Below are positions 36,970 to 45,526 of a stretch of DNA of 64,000 nucleotides, one piece after another. The stretch covers positions 89,425-153,424 of the forward strand of contig NZ_BSCT01000018.1 of assembly GCF_030159255.1 (NCBI RefSeq). Direction: 5' to 3'. The stretch is from Bradyrhizobium sp. SSBR45G (lineage in GTDB: Bacteria; Pseudomonadota; Alphaproteobacteria; Rhizobiales; Xanthobacteraceae). A program made the translations under genes and the position numbers. The number at the start of each line of letters is the position of its first letter. Position 1 is the stretch's first letter. A model generated the notes under the pieces. That model had not been told where the DNA came from and ran no database searches. It saw nothing but the letters and a program-made list of their open reading frames with translations.

Positions 36970-37860
36970 ATGGATCTGCTGGCGCTCGCTGACTTCACGC
37001 TTGTCGCCCGCCACGGCGGCTTCGGCCGCGCTGCCCGCGCCACCGGGCGCCCGAAGGCGACGCTCTCCCGGCGGGTCGCGGAGTTAGAGGCGAGCCTCGA
37101 GATCAGGCTGATCGAGCGCGGCGGACGCACGCCGAAGCTGACCGAGGAGGGTCGGGCGCTGTTTGAGCGCGCGGGCGCGCTGCTCACCGAGCTCGACGAG
37201 ACGGTCGCCGCGATTTCCTCGGGAGGTGGCAAGCCGCGCGGACGCTTGCGGATCAGCGCCCCGCTGCTGTTCTCGCAGACCGCGATGGGCAAGCTCGCGG
37301 CCACCTTCGCGCTGAGATATCCCGAGATCCGCCTGGACGTGACGACCGACGACCGCACCGTCGACATGGTCGAGGAGGGCTACGACCTGGTGATCCGGGT
37401 CAATCCGGACCCCGACGAAAGCCTGGTCGGACGCATCTTCCTGCGCGATCAGATGGTGGTGGTCGCGAGCCTGGCTCTGGCCCGGCCGGAGGACGGGGCC
37501 GTCGTTCCCGCGATCGTGCGGAGCAGCGACCAGATCGCAGCCTGGGAGGTGATGGCGCCCGGCGGCCGATCGCAGATCGCGATCGATCCGATCCTGCGGC
37601 TGTCATCGCTGATCATGGTGCGCGACGCGGTTCGCGCTGGCGTCGGCGCAGCATGCCTGCCGCTCTCCCTCGCCAGTCGCGACCTTGCCGCTGGCCGCCT
37701 CGTGCAATGGGCGGATCTGGACGGGCCGCCGGTCGCGCTGTGGACGCTCTATCCGTCGCGGCGGCTCCTGAGCGCGCGCGTGTCGGCGTTTCTCGATCAT
37801 CTGAAGCAGGCGTTCCCGATGGGAACGCCTGCCGAGCTGGCGGCCTATGTTGGAGAATAG
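36970..37860 (+). CDS. LysR-family transcriptional regulator
   Basis: A 296-residue LysR protein. The N-terminal winged HTH is LALADFTLVARHGGFGRAAR then RPKATLSRRVAELEASLEIR, and the effector domain begins at about residue 90 (GRLRISAPLLFSQTAMGKLA). The HTH starts at once after the ATG; a GTG nine bases upstream is an alternative start. This subgroup (RISAPLLF) resembles CrgA/DsdC-like regulators that often control a divergent oxidoreductase. Here the divergent neighbour is the NmrA-like pair, making it the probable target. Confidence 0.92.
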   Translation: MDLLALADFTLVARHGGFGRAARATGRPKATLSRRVAELEASLEIRLIERGGRTPKLTEEGRALFERAGALLTELDETVAAISSGGGKPRGRLRISAPLLFSQTAMGKLAATFALRYPEIRLDVTTDDRTVDMVEEGYDLVIRVNPDPDESLVGRIFLRDQMVVVASLALARPEDGAVVPAIVRSSDQIAAWEVMAPGGRSQIAIDPILRLSSLIMVRDAVRAGVGAACLPLSLASRDLAAGRLVQWADLDGPPVALWTLYPSRRLLSARVSAFLDHLKQAFPMGTPAELAAYVGE

Positions 37861-37882
37861 GCGCGGCTGACGCTCAAGAGAA

Positions 37883-38743
37883 TCACTCCATCCGTTCGCT
37901 GAACGTGGCGCGGAACGGGTGCGCCGGATAGACGCCGACGATGCGCAGCTCGCGCGAGAAGAACTTCAATTCCTCCAGCGCAAACGCCAGCCCCTTGTCG
38001 TTGGGATGGCCGTCGACATCGGCATAGAACTGCGTGGCGAAGAAATTGCCGTCGACCATGTAGCTCTCAAGCTTGGTCATGTTGACGCCGTTGGTGGCGA
38101 AGCCGCCCATCGCCTTGTAGAGCGCCGCCGGCAGGTTGCGGACGCGGAATACGAAGCTCGTCACCAGCGGGCCGGAATTCTGCTCCGCCCATTGCTCCTC
38201 GCGCGCCAGCACCACGAAGCGGGTGGTGTTGTGGGCCTCGTCCTCGATGTCCTCGGCGAGAATGTCGAGGCCGTAGATCTGCGCCGCCAGGCGCGAGGCG
38301 ATCGCCGCGACGCTCTTGTCGCCGCGCTCCGACACGTCCCGCGCACTGCCCGCGGTGTCACCGGCCACGATCGGGCGGATGCCAAGCTGACGGATGAAGC
38401 GGCGGCATTGCCCGAGCGCCTGGACGTGACTCTCGACGGTCTTGATGTCCGCAAGCCTGGTGCCCTTCAGGGCCATCAGCTGGTGGCGGATCGGCAGGAA
38501 CCACTCGCCGATGATGTAGAGGCCGGAGGCCGGCAGCAGGTGATGGATGTCGGCGACGCGGCCGGCGACCGAGTTCTCGATCGGGATCATGCCGAGATCG
38601 GCCTCTCCGGACGAGATCGCGGCCAGCGCGTCCTCGAAGGTCGGGCAAGGCATGGCCTCGGCGCTCGGATAGGCCTCGGAGATGGCGATGTGGGAATTGG
38701 CTCCCGGCTCGCCCTGGAATGCGATTTTCAAGATCTTGCTCAT
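37883..38743 (-). CDS. pheA: Prephenate dehydratase
   Basis: A 286-residue monofunctional prephenate dehydratase making phenylpyruvate for phenylalanine synthesis. The catalytic domain begins IAFQGEPGANSHIAISEAYP and contains the GMIPIENSVAGRVADIHHLL motif and the catalytic Thr-Arg-Phe (NTTRFVVLAR). The C-terminal ACT domain (FVFRVRNLPAALYKAMGGFA, NMTKLESY) contains the ESR-like region for feedback inhibition by phenylalanine, read here as KLESYM. The start at 38743 gives MSKILKIAFQGE. kdsB lies 34 bases upstream on the same strand; the pair is probably co-transcribed. Confidence 0.96.
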   Translation of the reverse strand: MSKILKIAFQGEPGANSHIAISEAYPSAEAMPCPTFEDALAAISSGEADLGMIPIENSVAGRVADIHHLLPASGLYIIGEWFLPIRHQLMALKGTRLADIKTVESHVQALGQCRRFIRQLGIRPIVAGDTAGSARDVSERGDKSVAAIASRLAAQIYGLDILAEDIEDEAHNTTRFVVLAREEQWAEQNSGPLVTSFVFRVRNLPAALYKAMGGFATNGVNMTKLESYMVDGNFFATQFYADVDGHPNDKGLAFALEELKFFSRELRIVGVYPAHPFRATFSERME

Positions 38744-38761
38744 GGTGGGCCTTGTAGCAGC

Positions 38762-38792
38762 TCAAGCCTTGGACAAATCAAGCCTTGGACAA
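38762..38792. repeat. 16-bp tandem duplication over the kdsB stop codon
   Basis: TCAAGCCTTGGACAA occurs at 38762-38776 and again at 38778-38792. The second copy contains the last codons and stop of kdsB (minus strand, SKA-stop). The first copy follows immediately and would encode the same ending plus another in-frame-like stop. A recent slippage duplication. Confidence 0.8.
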
Positions 38793-39518
38793 GAGCCGGC
38801 GTGCGGTTTCGAGATCGGGCGGGGTATCGACCCCCCGCGGTACGGTATCGACGATGCCGATGTCGATCCGCATGCCGGCCTCCAGCGCGCGCAGCTGCTC
38901 CAGCTTCTCCTGAAGCTCGAGCGGCGAGGGCGGCAGGCTGACGAAGCGTTCCAGCGCGGCACGTCGATAGGCGTAGAGGCCGATATGATGGTAGCGTGGT
39001 CCGTCGCCGTGAGGCGCGGTGGCGCGGGTGAAATAGAGCGCACGCAGCCGCCGCTCGCCGATCGGCGAGCCGACCGCCTTCACCACGCTCGGCGCCGTGT
39101 CCTCCTCGGCGGTGTGGATCTGGGCCGCAAGCGTGGCGATATCGACGGCCGGATCGGACAGCGGCAGCAGCACGTCGCGGATGTTCTGCGGCAGGATGGT
39201 CGGGAAGTCGCCCTGCAGGTTGACCACGATCTCCGCTTCGCCAGCGGGATCGAGCTTGCACGACGCCTCGTAGATCCGATCCGATCCGGAGGGATGGTCC
39301 GGCCGGGTCATCACCGCCTCGCCGCCATGGGCGACGACCGCGTCCGCGATGTCCTTCGTGTCGGTGGCGACGGCGACCCGGCCGATATTGGCCTCCTGCG
39401 CACGGCGCAGCACCTGCACGATCATCGGCAGGCCGGCGATGTCGAGCAGCGGCTTGCCCGGCAGGCGGGTCGACGCCATGCGGGCCGGAATCAGCACGAG
39501 GATCTTGGATTGGGTCAT
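38778..39518 (-). CDS. kdsB: 3-deoxy-manno-octulosonate cytidylyltransferase
   Basis: A 246-residue CMP-Kdo synthetase. It activates Kdo for lipopolysaccharide core synthesis in the cytoplasm. The N-terminal nucleotide-binding motif KILVLIPARMASTRLPGKPL is intact, followed by VAVATDTKDIADAVVAHGG, MTRPDHPSGSDRIYEA and the conserved NLQGDFPTI (the family has NxQGDxP). The C-terminal HIGLYAYRRAALERFVSLPP with SPLELQEKLEQLRALEAG matches the family. Normal length. It is divergent from cycM and probably forms a unit with pheA downstream. Confidence 0.97.
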   Translation of the reverse strand: MTQSKILVLIPARMASTRLPGKPLLDIAGLPMIVQVLRRAQEANIGRVAVATDTKDIADAVVAHGGEAVMTRPDHPSGSDRIYEASCKLDPAGEAEIVVNLQGDFPTILPQNIRDVLLPLSDPAVDIATLAAQIHTAEEDTAPSVVKAVGSPIGERRLRALYFTRATAPHGDGPRYHHIGLYAYRRAALERFVSLPPSPLELQEKLEQLRALEAGMRIDIGIVDTVPRGVDTPPDLETARRLLSKA

Positions 39519-39756
39519 CCGGGGAACGCACAGGTCGGAGCCGGTCGCAACAGCGCGTCCGACTTGATGGGGACAGCAAAAACCGCCCGCTTATACGGGT
39601 TGCCAGAGCACGGGCAAACCGATATCTCACTTCTGCCGCAGGGGGAGGCGCGACGGCTCGATGGCTTTCGATGCCTCTTGAATCCTGGGGCGATTCACGG
39701 TCGCGGCGTCGCGGCCTCCAAAGCAATGAAATTCGCCCTCGGAGCCTGATTCCAAA

Positions 39757-40305
39757 ATGGACTCCTTTGAACTGAATAAAATCCTCGGCGCCGTGCTGGC
39801 CGCCTGTCTGGTCGTGCTGGTGACGAGCTTTTCCGCCAGCGCGCTGTTTGCGCCGAAGATGCCGGAAAAGCCGGGGTTCGAGATTGCCGTGAAGGAGGCC
39901 GAGAGCGCCGCCAAGCCGGGCGCAGCGCCGGCCGCCGCCGAGCCGATCGAAAAGCTGCTGCAGACCGCTTCGGTCGAGAAGGGCGCCGCCGCCGCCAAGA
40001 AGTGCGCGGCCTGCCACACCTTCGCGAAGGGCGAAAAGAACGGCGTCGGGCCGAACCTCTATGGTATTGTCGGTGACAAGATCGGCGAGGGCCGCGGCTT
40101 CAACTGGTCGCAGGCGATCAAGGCCAAGGGCGGCACCTGGACGATCGATGCCCTGAACCAGTTCATCACCAACCCGAAGGGCTACATCCCGGGCACCGCG
40201 ATGGGCTTTGCCGGCATCCAGAAGGACAGCGAGCGCGCCGACGTGCTGGCCTATCTGAACTCGCTGGCCGACAGCCCTGCCCCGCTGCCGACCGCGGCCA
40301 AGTGA
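39757..40305 (+). CDS. cycM: Membrane-anchored cytochrome c (CycM, c552)
   Basis: A 182-residue protein with an uncleaved N-terminal membrane anchor (ILGAVLAACLVVLVTSFSAS) and an Ala/Pro-rich linker at 40-75. A class I cytochrome c domain follows, with haem-attachment site CAACH (C83, C86, H87) and the axial Met149 in PGTAMGF. It matches CycM of Bradyrhizobium japonicum, which carries electrons from the cytochrome bc1 complex to the aa3 oxidase at the periplasmic face of the inner membrane. It is a monocistronic unit with a strong terminator. No FixK box was seen upstream, in keeping with its role in aerobic respiration. Confidence 0.95.
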   Translation: MDSFELNKILGAVLAACLVVLVTSFSASALFAPKMPEKPGFEIAVKEAESAAKPGAAPAAAEPIEKLLQTASVEKGAAAAKKCAACHTFAKGEKNGVGPNLYGIVGDKIGEGRGFNWSQAIKAKGGTWTIDALNQFITNPKGYIPGTAMGFAGIQKDSERADVLAYLNSLADSPAPLPTAAK

Positions 40306-40328
40306 ACCGGCCTCACCTTTGATTTCGA

Positions 40329-40358
40329 ACGGCCGGGCCCCAAGCCCGGCCGTTTTGC
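40329..40358 (+). terminator. Intrinsic terminator of cycM
   Basis: A 10-bp stem (ACGGCCGGGC / GCCCGGCCGT) with a five-base loop runs into a T-rich tract (TTTTGCTTT), starting 24 bases after the stop codon. Confidence 0.85.
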
Positions 40359-40632
40359 TTTGAAGGGCGAATTTTGCCGCATTTGGGACCTTTGGTCGCA
40401 TCCCGCCCGTTCACAACCCGGTATCATGAGGAAAAAGCAAGGTTATCGGTCGAAACCTTGCCGTATATTGGTCCCCTGAATGGAATGGGTTCACAGGTCG
40501 GGGCGCCCTTGCTTCGGCCGGCTGAACCCGCCCTTTGCGAATTGGGTTACGATCACACGTTGGATCTTTGGAGCAGCAGTGGCCATGGCTGCCCGGCTGC
40601 TTCCGAGCGGTCTTATTCAGAGGAAGTCTCAT

Positions 40633-42534
40633 TTGACGATTACCCGACGACAGCTCCTGCAGAGCAGCGTCATCGCTGCGATGACCCCGGCGCTCGGCAC
40701 CGCGGCCAGCCTTGCCCCTCTCGATGCCGCCCGGGCGCAGGCGGCCGATGATCCGGCCTGGCGTCACGCGCTGTCGCTGTTCGGCGACGTCAAATATCCG
40801 GCGGACTTCAAGCGCTACGACTATGTCAATCCGGACGCGCCGAAGGGCGGCCAGGTTCGCCTCAGCCCCGCCGGCACGTTCGACAACTTCAATCCCGTGG
40901 TTGCCGGCGTCAAGGGAGCGCTCGGGGCCGGTGTTTCCCTGATCTATGAAACCCTGACGACGGGGTCGCTCGACGAGGCGTCGACCGAATACGGTCTGCT
41001 CGCCGAAAGCGTGAAACATCCAGCGGACTATTCTTGGGTCATCTATCGCCTGAGGCCGGAGGCCAAGTGGCACGATGGTGTCCCCGTCACGCCGGCCGAC
41101 GTGATCTTCTCGCTCGATGCGTTCAAGAAGAACCACCCGCGCTACAGCGCCTACTACCAGCACGTCGTTCGTGCGGAGGTGGTCGGCGAGCGTGACATCA
41201 AGTTCACCTTCGACGGGCCGGGCAATCGCGAGCTGCCCCAGATCGTCGGCCAGCTGATGGTGTTGCCGAAGCATTGGTGGGAGGGCACCGACAGCAAGGG
41301 TCAGAAGCGCGATATCGCAGCGACGACCCTGGAGCCCCCGCTCGGCTCCGGCCCCTACCGCATCAAGGAATTCGTCGCCGGGCGGACGATCGTCATGCAG
41401 CGCGTGAACGACTGCTGGGCCCGCAATCTCAACGTCAATGTCGGCCGCTACAATTTCGATGAACTGCGCTTCGACTATGTGCGCGACAGCCTGGTGGCGC
41501 TCGAAGCCTTCAAGGGCGACCAGGCTGATTGGCGCCTCGAAAACTCGGCGAAGAACTGGGCGACGGCCTATGATTTCCCGGCCGTCAAGGACCAGCGCGT
41601 CGTGCTCGAGGAGTTTCCGAACCGCAGCTCCGGGGTGATGCAGGCGTTCGTGCCGAACAGCCGGCGCGAGCTGTTCAAGGATGCCCGCGTCAGGCGGGCG
41701 CTGAACTTTGCGTTCGACTATGAAGAGATGAACAAGCAGCTCTTCTTCGGCCAGTACAAGCGCATTTCGAGCTATTTCGACGGCACCGAGCTGGCCTCCT
41801 CCGGGTTGCCTCAAGGGGCGGAGCTCGAGATTCTCGAAACCGTCCGCGCGGACGTTCCCGCCGACCTCTTCACGGCGGAGTACACCAATCCCGTTGGTGG
41901 CAGCAGCGAGGCCGTGCGCCGCAACCTGCTGGAAGCGCAGAAGCTGATGAAGGAGGCGGGCTACGAGGTTCGCGATCGCAAGCTGGTCAACGCGACGAGC
42001 GGCGCGGCGGCGAGCATCGAGCTGCTGGCCGACGCCGATGATCCGGCGTTCGAGCGCGTGGCGTTGTTCTACAAGCCCTCGCTCGAGCGGGTGGGCTTTG
42101 CCGTGACCGTCCGCAAGGTGGATTCCGTCCAGTTCGAGAACCGGATCCGCAACTGGGATTTCGACATGGTGATGCATTCGTGGCCGGAGTCGCTGTCGCC
42201 CGGCAACGAGCAGCGCGAATATTGGGGATCGCAGGCGGCCTCGATGGTCGGCTCGCAGAACCTGGCGGGGATCAGGAACCCGGCCATCGACAAGCTGATC
42301 GACCGGGTGATCTTCGCCAAGAGCCGTGACGAGCTGGTGGCTGCGACGCGTGCGCTCGACCGGGTGCTGCTCTGGAACTACTACGTCGTGCCGCAATGGA
42401 ACTATCCGAAGCAGCGGACGGCGCGATGGGATCGCTTCGGCCGTCCCGACAACCTGCCGAAATACGGCATGGCGAGCTTCCCCGACATCTGGTGGTATGA
42501 TGCCGACAAGGCCGCCAAGGTGAAACGCTCTTGA
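40633..42534 (+). CDS. ABC transporter substrate-binding protein, YejA-like, copy 1 (family 5)
   Basis: A roughly 633-residue periplasmic binding protein for peptides, related to YejA of the microcin C transporter. The mature part opens ALSLFGDVKYPADFKRYDYV and NPDAPKGGQVRLSPAGTFDN, signature of the YejA group. The TTG at 40633 is chosen because GAGGAAG lies at ideal spacing and it directly precedes a Tat-like signal (TRRQLLQSSVIAAM ... ARA-Q); an ATG at 40584 would give an extra charged extension. Stop overlaps the next gene's TTG start (TTGA). Followed by a paralogue and the Yej permeases and ATPase. Confidence 0.9.
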   Translation: MTITRRQLLQSSVIAAMTPALGTAASLAPLDAARAQAADDPAWRHALSLFGDVKYPADFKRYDYVNPDAPKGGQVRLSPAGTFDNFNPVVAGVKGALGAGVSLIYETLTTGSLDEASTEYGLLAESVKHPADYSWVIYRLRPEAKWHDGVPVTPADVIFSLDAFKKNHPRYSAYYQHVVRAEVVGERDIKFTFDGPGNRELPQIVGQLMVLPKHWWEGTDSKGQKRDIAATTLEPPLGSGPYRIKEFVAGRTIVMQRVNDCWARNLNVNVGRYNFDELRFDYVRDSLVALEAFKGDQADWRLENSAKNWATAYDFPAVKDQRVVLEEFPNRSSGVMQAFVPNSRRELFKDARVRRALNFAFDYEEMNKQLFFGQYKRISSYFDGTELASSGLPQGAELEILETVRADVPADLFTAEYTNPVGGSSEAVRRNLLEAQKLMKEAGYEVRDRKLVNATSGAAASIELLADADDPAFERVALFYKPSLERVGFAVTVRKVDSVQFENRIRNWDFDMVMHSWPESLSPGNEQREYWGSQAASMVGSQNLAGIRNPAIDKLIDRVIFAKSRDELVAATRALDRVLLWNYYVVPQWNYPKQRTARWDRFGRPDNLPKYGMASFPDIWWYDADKAAKVKRS

Positions 42535-44408
42535 GCCAGCTCCTGAATCTGTCGCGCCGCGGCGTGCTCGGGCTCGGCCTGGGCGCGCTCAGCATTCCCC
42601 TGCTGACGCCTGCGAACGCCGCGGAGTTCGGCGCCGAGTCGCACGGCATGTCGGCGTTCGGCGATCTGAAGTACCCGGTCGACTTTCCTCATTTCGACTA
42701 CGTCAATCCGGACGCGCCGAAGGGCGGGATGTTCTCGCAAGTTCCGCCGACGCGCGGCTATAATCAATCCTTCTACACGTTCAACTCGTTCAACGCTTTC
42801 ATCCTGAAGGGCGAAGGCGCGCAGGGGATGGACCTGACCTTCGCGTCGTTGATGGTCCGGGCCGCCGACGAGCCGGATGCCATCTACGGCTTGGCCGCGA
42901 AGTCGGTCGCGATATCTCCTGACAAGCTGACCTACCGCTTCACCATACGGCCGGAAGCCCGCTTCCACGACGGATCGAAGCTGACGGCATACGATGTGGC
43001 CTTCTCGCTGAACGTTCTGAAAGAGAAGGGGCATCCACTGATTCTCGTTCAGTTGCGCGACTTCGTGAAGGCGGAAGCGCTCGACGATGCAACGGTCCTC
43101 GTGACCTTTGCCGCAAAGCGGGCGCGCGACGTGCCGCTCTACGTCGCCACATTGCCGATCTTCTCGAAGGCTTATTATTCCGGTCGCGCTTTTGATGAGT
43201 CCACCCTGGACGTTCCGCTCGGCTCCGGGCCTTACAAAGTCGGTCGCTACGAAATCAATCGTTTCGTCGAGTTGGAGCGTGTCAGGGATTGGTGGGCCGC
43301 AGACCTTCCGGTCAATCGAGGCAGCTACAACTACGATACGGTGCGTTACGAATTCTATCGCGATCGTGACGTCGCCTTCGAGGGTTTCACGGCAAAGACC
43401 TATCTCTACCGTGAGGAGTTCACCGCGCGGATCTGGGCGACCCGCTATGATTTTCCGGCCATCAAGGATGGTCGCGTCAAGCGTGAACTCGTGCCGGACG
43501 AAACCCCGTCGGGCGGGCAGGGCTGGTTCATCAATACGCGACGTGACAAGTTCAAGGACCCGCGTGTCCGCGAGGCTCTCATTCATGCCTTCGATTTCGA
43601 GTGGACCAACAAGACCGTGATGTACGGGGCCTATGCCCGCGCGGTCTCGCCGTTCCAGAACTCGGACATGGTCGCGGTGGGCCCACCGTCGGCGGACGAA
43701 CTGAAGCTGCTGGAGCCGTATCGCGGCCAGGTGCCGGATGACGTGTTTGGCGAGCCGTTCGTGCCGCCGGTCACCGACGGCTCGGGCCAGGACCGCGCGC
43801 TGCTGCGCAAGGCCACGCAGCTGCTGCAGCAGGCAGGATTGCCAGTCAAGGATGGCAAGCGACTGCTGCCCAACGGCGAGGTCTTCCAGATCGAGTTCTT
43901 GCTCGACGAGCCGGCCTTCCAGCCGCATCACGCGACCTTCATCAAGAACCTGGCCCTGCTGGGGATCGAAGCCAACATCCGCCAGGTCGATGCGGTACAG
44001 TACCGCGCACGCGTCGAGGCCTTCGATTTCGATGTGACAACCGAGCGTCTCACGATGGAAGCGACACCGGGCGACAGTCTCAGACCCTATTTTACCTCGG
44101 AATCGGCCAAGACGAAGGGCTCGCACAACCTCGCCGGCATCGCGAGCCCTGCCATCGACGCATTGGTCGACAAGGCAATCGCGGCCGAGACGCGCGCGGA
44201 TCTCACCGTCGCCTGTCGTGCGATCGATCGCCTGTTTCGCGCCGGGCGCTACTGGATCCCGCAATGGTATAACGCGAACCATCGCTTGGCCTATTGGGAC
44301 CAGTTCGGTCATCCGGCCAAGCTGCCGAAATACGCCTCGGGTGCCGGAGCCCGCGACATCTGGTGGTACGATGCCGCCAAGGCCGCAAAGCTGGAGCAGG
44401 CGAAGTAG
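42531..44408 (+). CDS. ABC transporter substrate-binding protein, YejA-like, copy 2 (family 5)
   Basis: A 625-residue paralogue of the preceding gene. It too starts at TTG (overlapping the upstream stop as TTGA), has a Tat-like signal (NLSRRGVLGLGLGALSIPLL ... NA-A) and the YejA opening SAFGDLKYPVDFPHFDYVNP followed by DAPKGG. The two proteins diverge in the peptide-binding core (LGGMFSQVPPTRGYN against VRLSPAGTFDNFN), which suggests two ligand ranges feeding one permease. The C-terminal YWIPQWYNANHRLAYWDQFG is standard for the family. Four bases separate it from yejB. Confidence 0.9.
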   Translation: MSQLLNLSRRGVLGLGLGALSIPLLTPANAAEFGAESHGMSAFGDLKYPVDFPHFDYVNPDAPKGGMFSQVPPTRGYNQSFYTFNSFNAFILKGEGAQGMDLTFASLMVRAADEPDAIYGLAAKSVAISPDKLTYRFTIRPEARFHDGSKLTAYDVAFSLNVLKEKGHPLILVQLRDFVKAEALDDATVLVTFAAKRARDVPLYVATLPIFSKAYYSGRAFDESTLDVPLGSGPYKVGRYEINRFVELERVRDWWAADLPVNRGSYNYDTVRYEFYRDRDVAFEGFTAKTYLYREEFTARIWATRYDFPAIKDGRVKRELVPDETPSGGQGWFINTRRDKFKDPRVREALIHAFDFEWTNKTVMYGAYARAVSPFQNSDMVAVGPPSADELKLLEPYRGQVPDDVFGEPFVPPVTDGSGQDRALLRKATQLLQQAGLPVKDGKRLLPNGEVFQIEFLLDEPAFQPHHATFIKNLALLGIEANIRQVDAVQYRARVEAFDFDVTTERLTMEATPGDSLRPYFTSESAKTKGSHNLAGIASPAIDALVDKAIAAETRADLTVACRAIDRLFRAGRYWIPQWYNANHRLAYWDQFGHPAKLPKYASGAGARDIWWYDAAKAAKLEQAK

Positions 44409-44411
44409 TTC

Positions 44412-45524
44412 ATGGCTGCCTATATCCTCCGCCGCACGTTTCTGATGCTCCCGACCCTGCTCGGGATCCTCTTCATCTCCTTCGTCGTGGTGCAGTTCGC
44501 GCCGGGCGGACCGGTCGAGCGCGTGATCGCGCAACTGACCGGCGCCGACACCGGCGGCACCTCGCGCATCTCGGGCGGCAGCGGCTCCGATTTCGGCGCG
44601 CGGGCGCCGGGCCAGGTCGGCGCGGGCGGTGAGGTCAACTCCAAATATCGCGGCGCGCAGGGCCTCGATCCGAACTTCATCAAGCAGCTCGAGAAGCAGT
44701 TTGGCTTCGACAAGCCGGCGCCGGAGCGCTTCGCGCTGATGGTGTGGAACTACGCCCGCTTCGATTTCGGCAAGAGCTATTTCCGCGACACGTCGGTGCT
44801 GCAGCTGATCAAGGAGAAGCTGCCGGTATCGATGTCGCTGGGCGTCTGGATGACCCTGCTGACCTATCTGATCTCGATCCCGCTCGGCATTCGCAAGGCG
44901 GTTCAGGACGGCTCGCGCTTCGACGTCTGGACCTCGGCCGTGATCATCATCGGCTATGCCATTCCCGGCTTCCTGTTCGCGATCCTCTTGATCATCCTGT
45001 TCGCCGGCGGCTCGTTCCTCAACATCTTCCCGCTGCGCGGGTTGACGTCCGACGGCTGGGCGGACTTCCCGTGGTACTGGAAGATCATCGACTATTTCTG
45101 GCATCTCACTTTGCCGCTGCTGTCGATGGCGCTCGGCGCCTTCGCCACCATGACGCTGCTGACCAAGAACTCGTTCCTCGACGAGATCCGCAAGCAATAT
45201 GTCATGACCGCCCGCGCCAAGGGCTGCAGCGAGACCCAGGTGCTGTATGGCCACGTGTTCCGCAACGCCATGCTGATCGTGATCGCGGGCTTTCCGGGCA
45301 CCTTCATCCACGCCTTCTTCTCCGGCTCGCTCCTGATCGAGACCATCTTCTCGCTCGATGGCCTCGGCCTCTTGTCGTTCGAGAGCATCCTCAACCGCGA
45401 CTATCCGGTCGTATTCGGAAACCTCTACATCTTCTCGCTGCTGGGTCTCGTGATCAACCTGATCTCCGACCTCACCTACATGTGGATCGATCCGCGGATC
45501 GACTTCGAGGCGCGGGAGGTTTGA
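44412..45524 (+). CDS. yejB: Oligopeptide/microcin C ABC transporter permease YejB
   Basis: A 370-residue inner-membrane permease with an N-terminal transmembrane segment (RTFLMLPTLLGILFISFVVV), a long periplasmic insertion typical of YejB (GADTGGTSRISGGSGSDFGA) and five further segments. The ABC permease EAA loop is AKGCSETQVLYGHVFRNAML. It forms the transmembrane channel with YejE. Related systems import peptides and, in enterics, microcin C. The weak AAGTAG before the ATG is compensated by closeness to the upstream stop. Confidence 0.92.
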   Translation: MAAYILRRTFLMLPTLLGILFISFVVVQFAPGGPVERVIAQLTGADTGGTSRISGGSGSDFGARAPGQVGAGGEVNSKYRGAQGLDPNFIKQLEKQFGFDKPAPERFALMVWNYARFDFGKSYFRDTSVLQLIKEKLPVSMSLGVWMTLLTYLISIPLGIRKAVQDGSRFDVWTSAVIIIGYAIPGFLFAILLIILFAGGSFLNIFPLRGLTSDGWADFPWYWKIIDYFWHLTLPLLSMALGAFATMTLLTKNSFLDEIRKQYVMTARAKGCSETQVLYGHVFRNAMLIVIAGFPGTFIHAFFSGSLLIETIFSLDGLGLLSFESILNRDYPVVFGNLYIFSLLGLVINLISDLTYMWIDPRIDFEAREV

Positions 45525-45526
45525 CG

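Noticed and set aside
42402..45311. 969-codon minus-strand frame opposite the Yej binding proteins and yejB
   Set aside because: It spans three real genes with clear motifs and overlaps their junctions. The composition is that of an antisense shadow.
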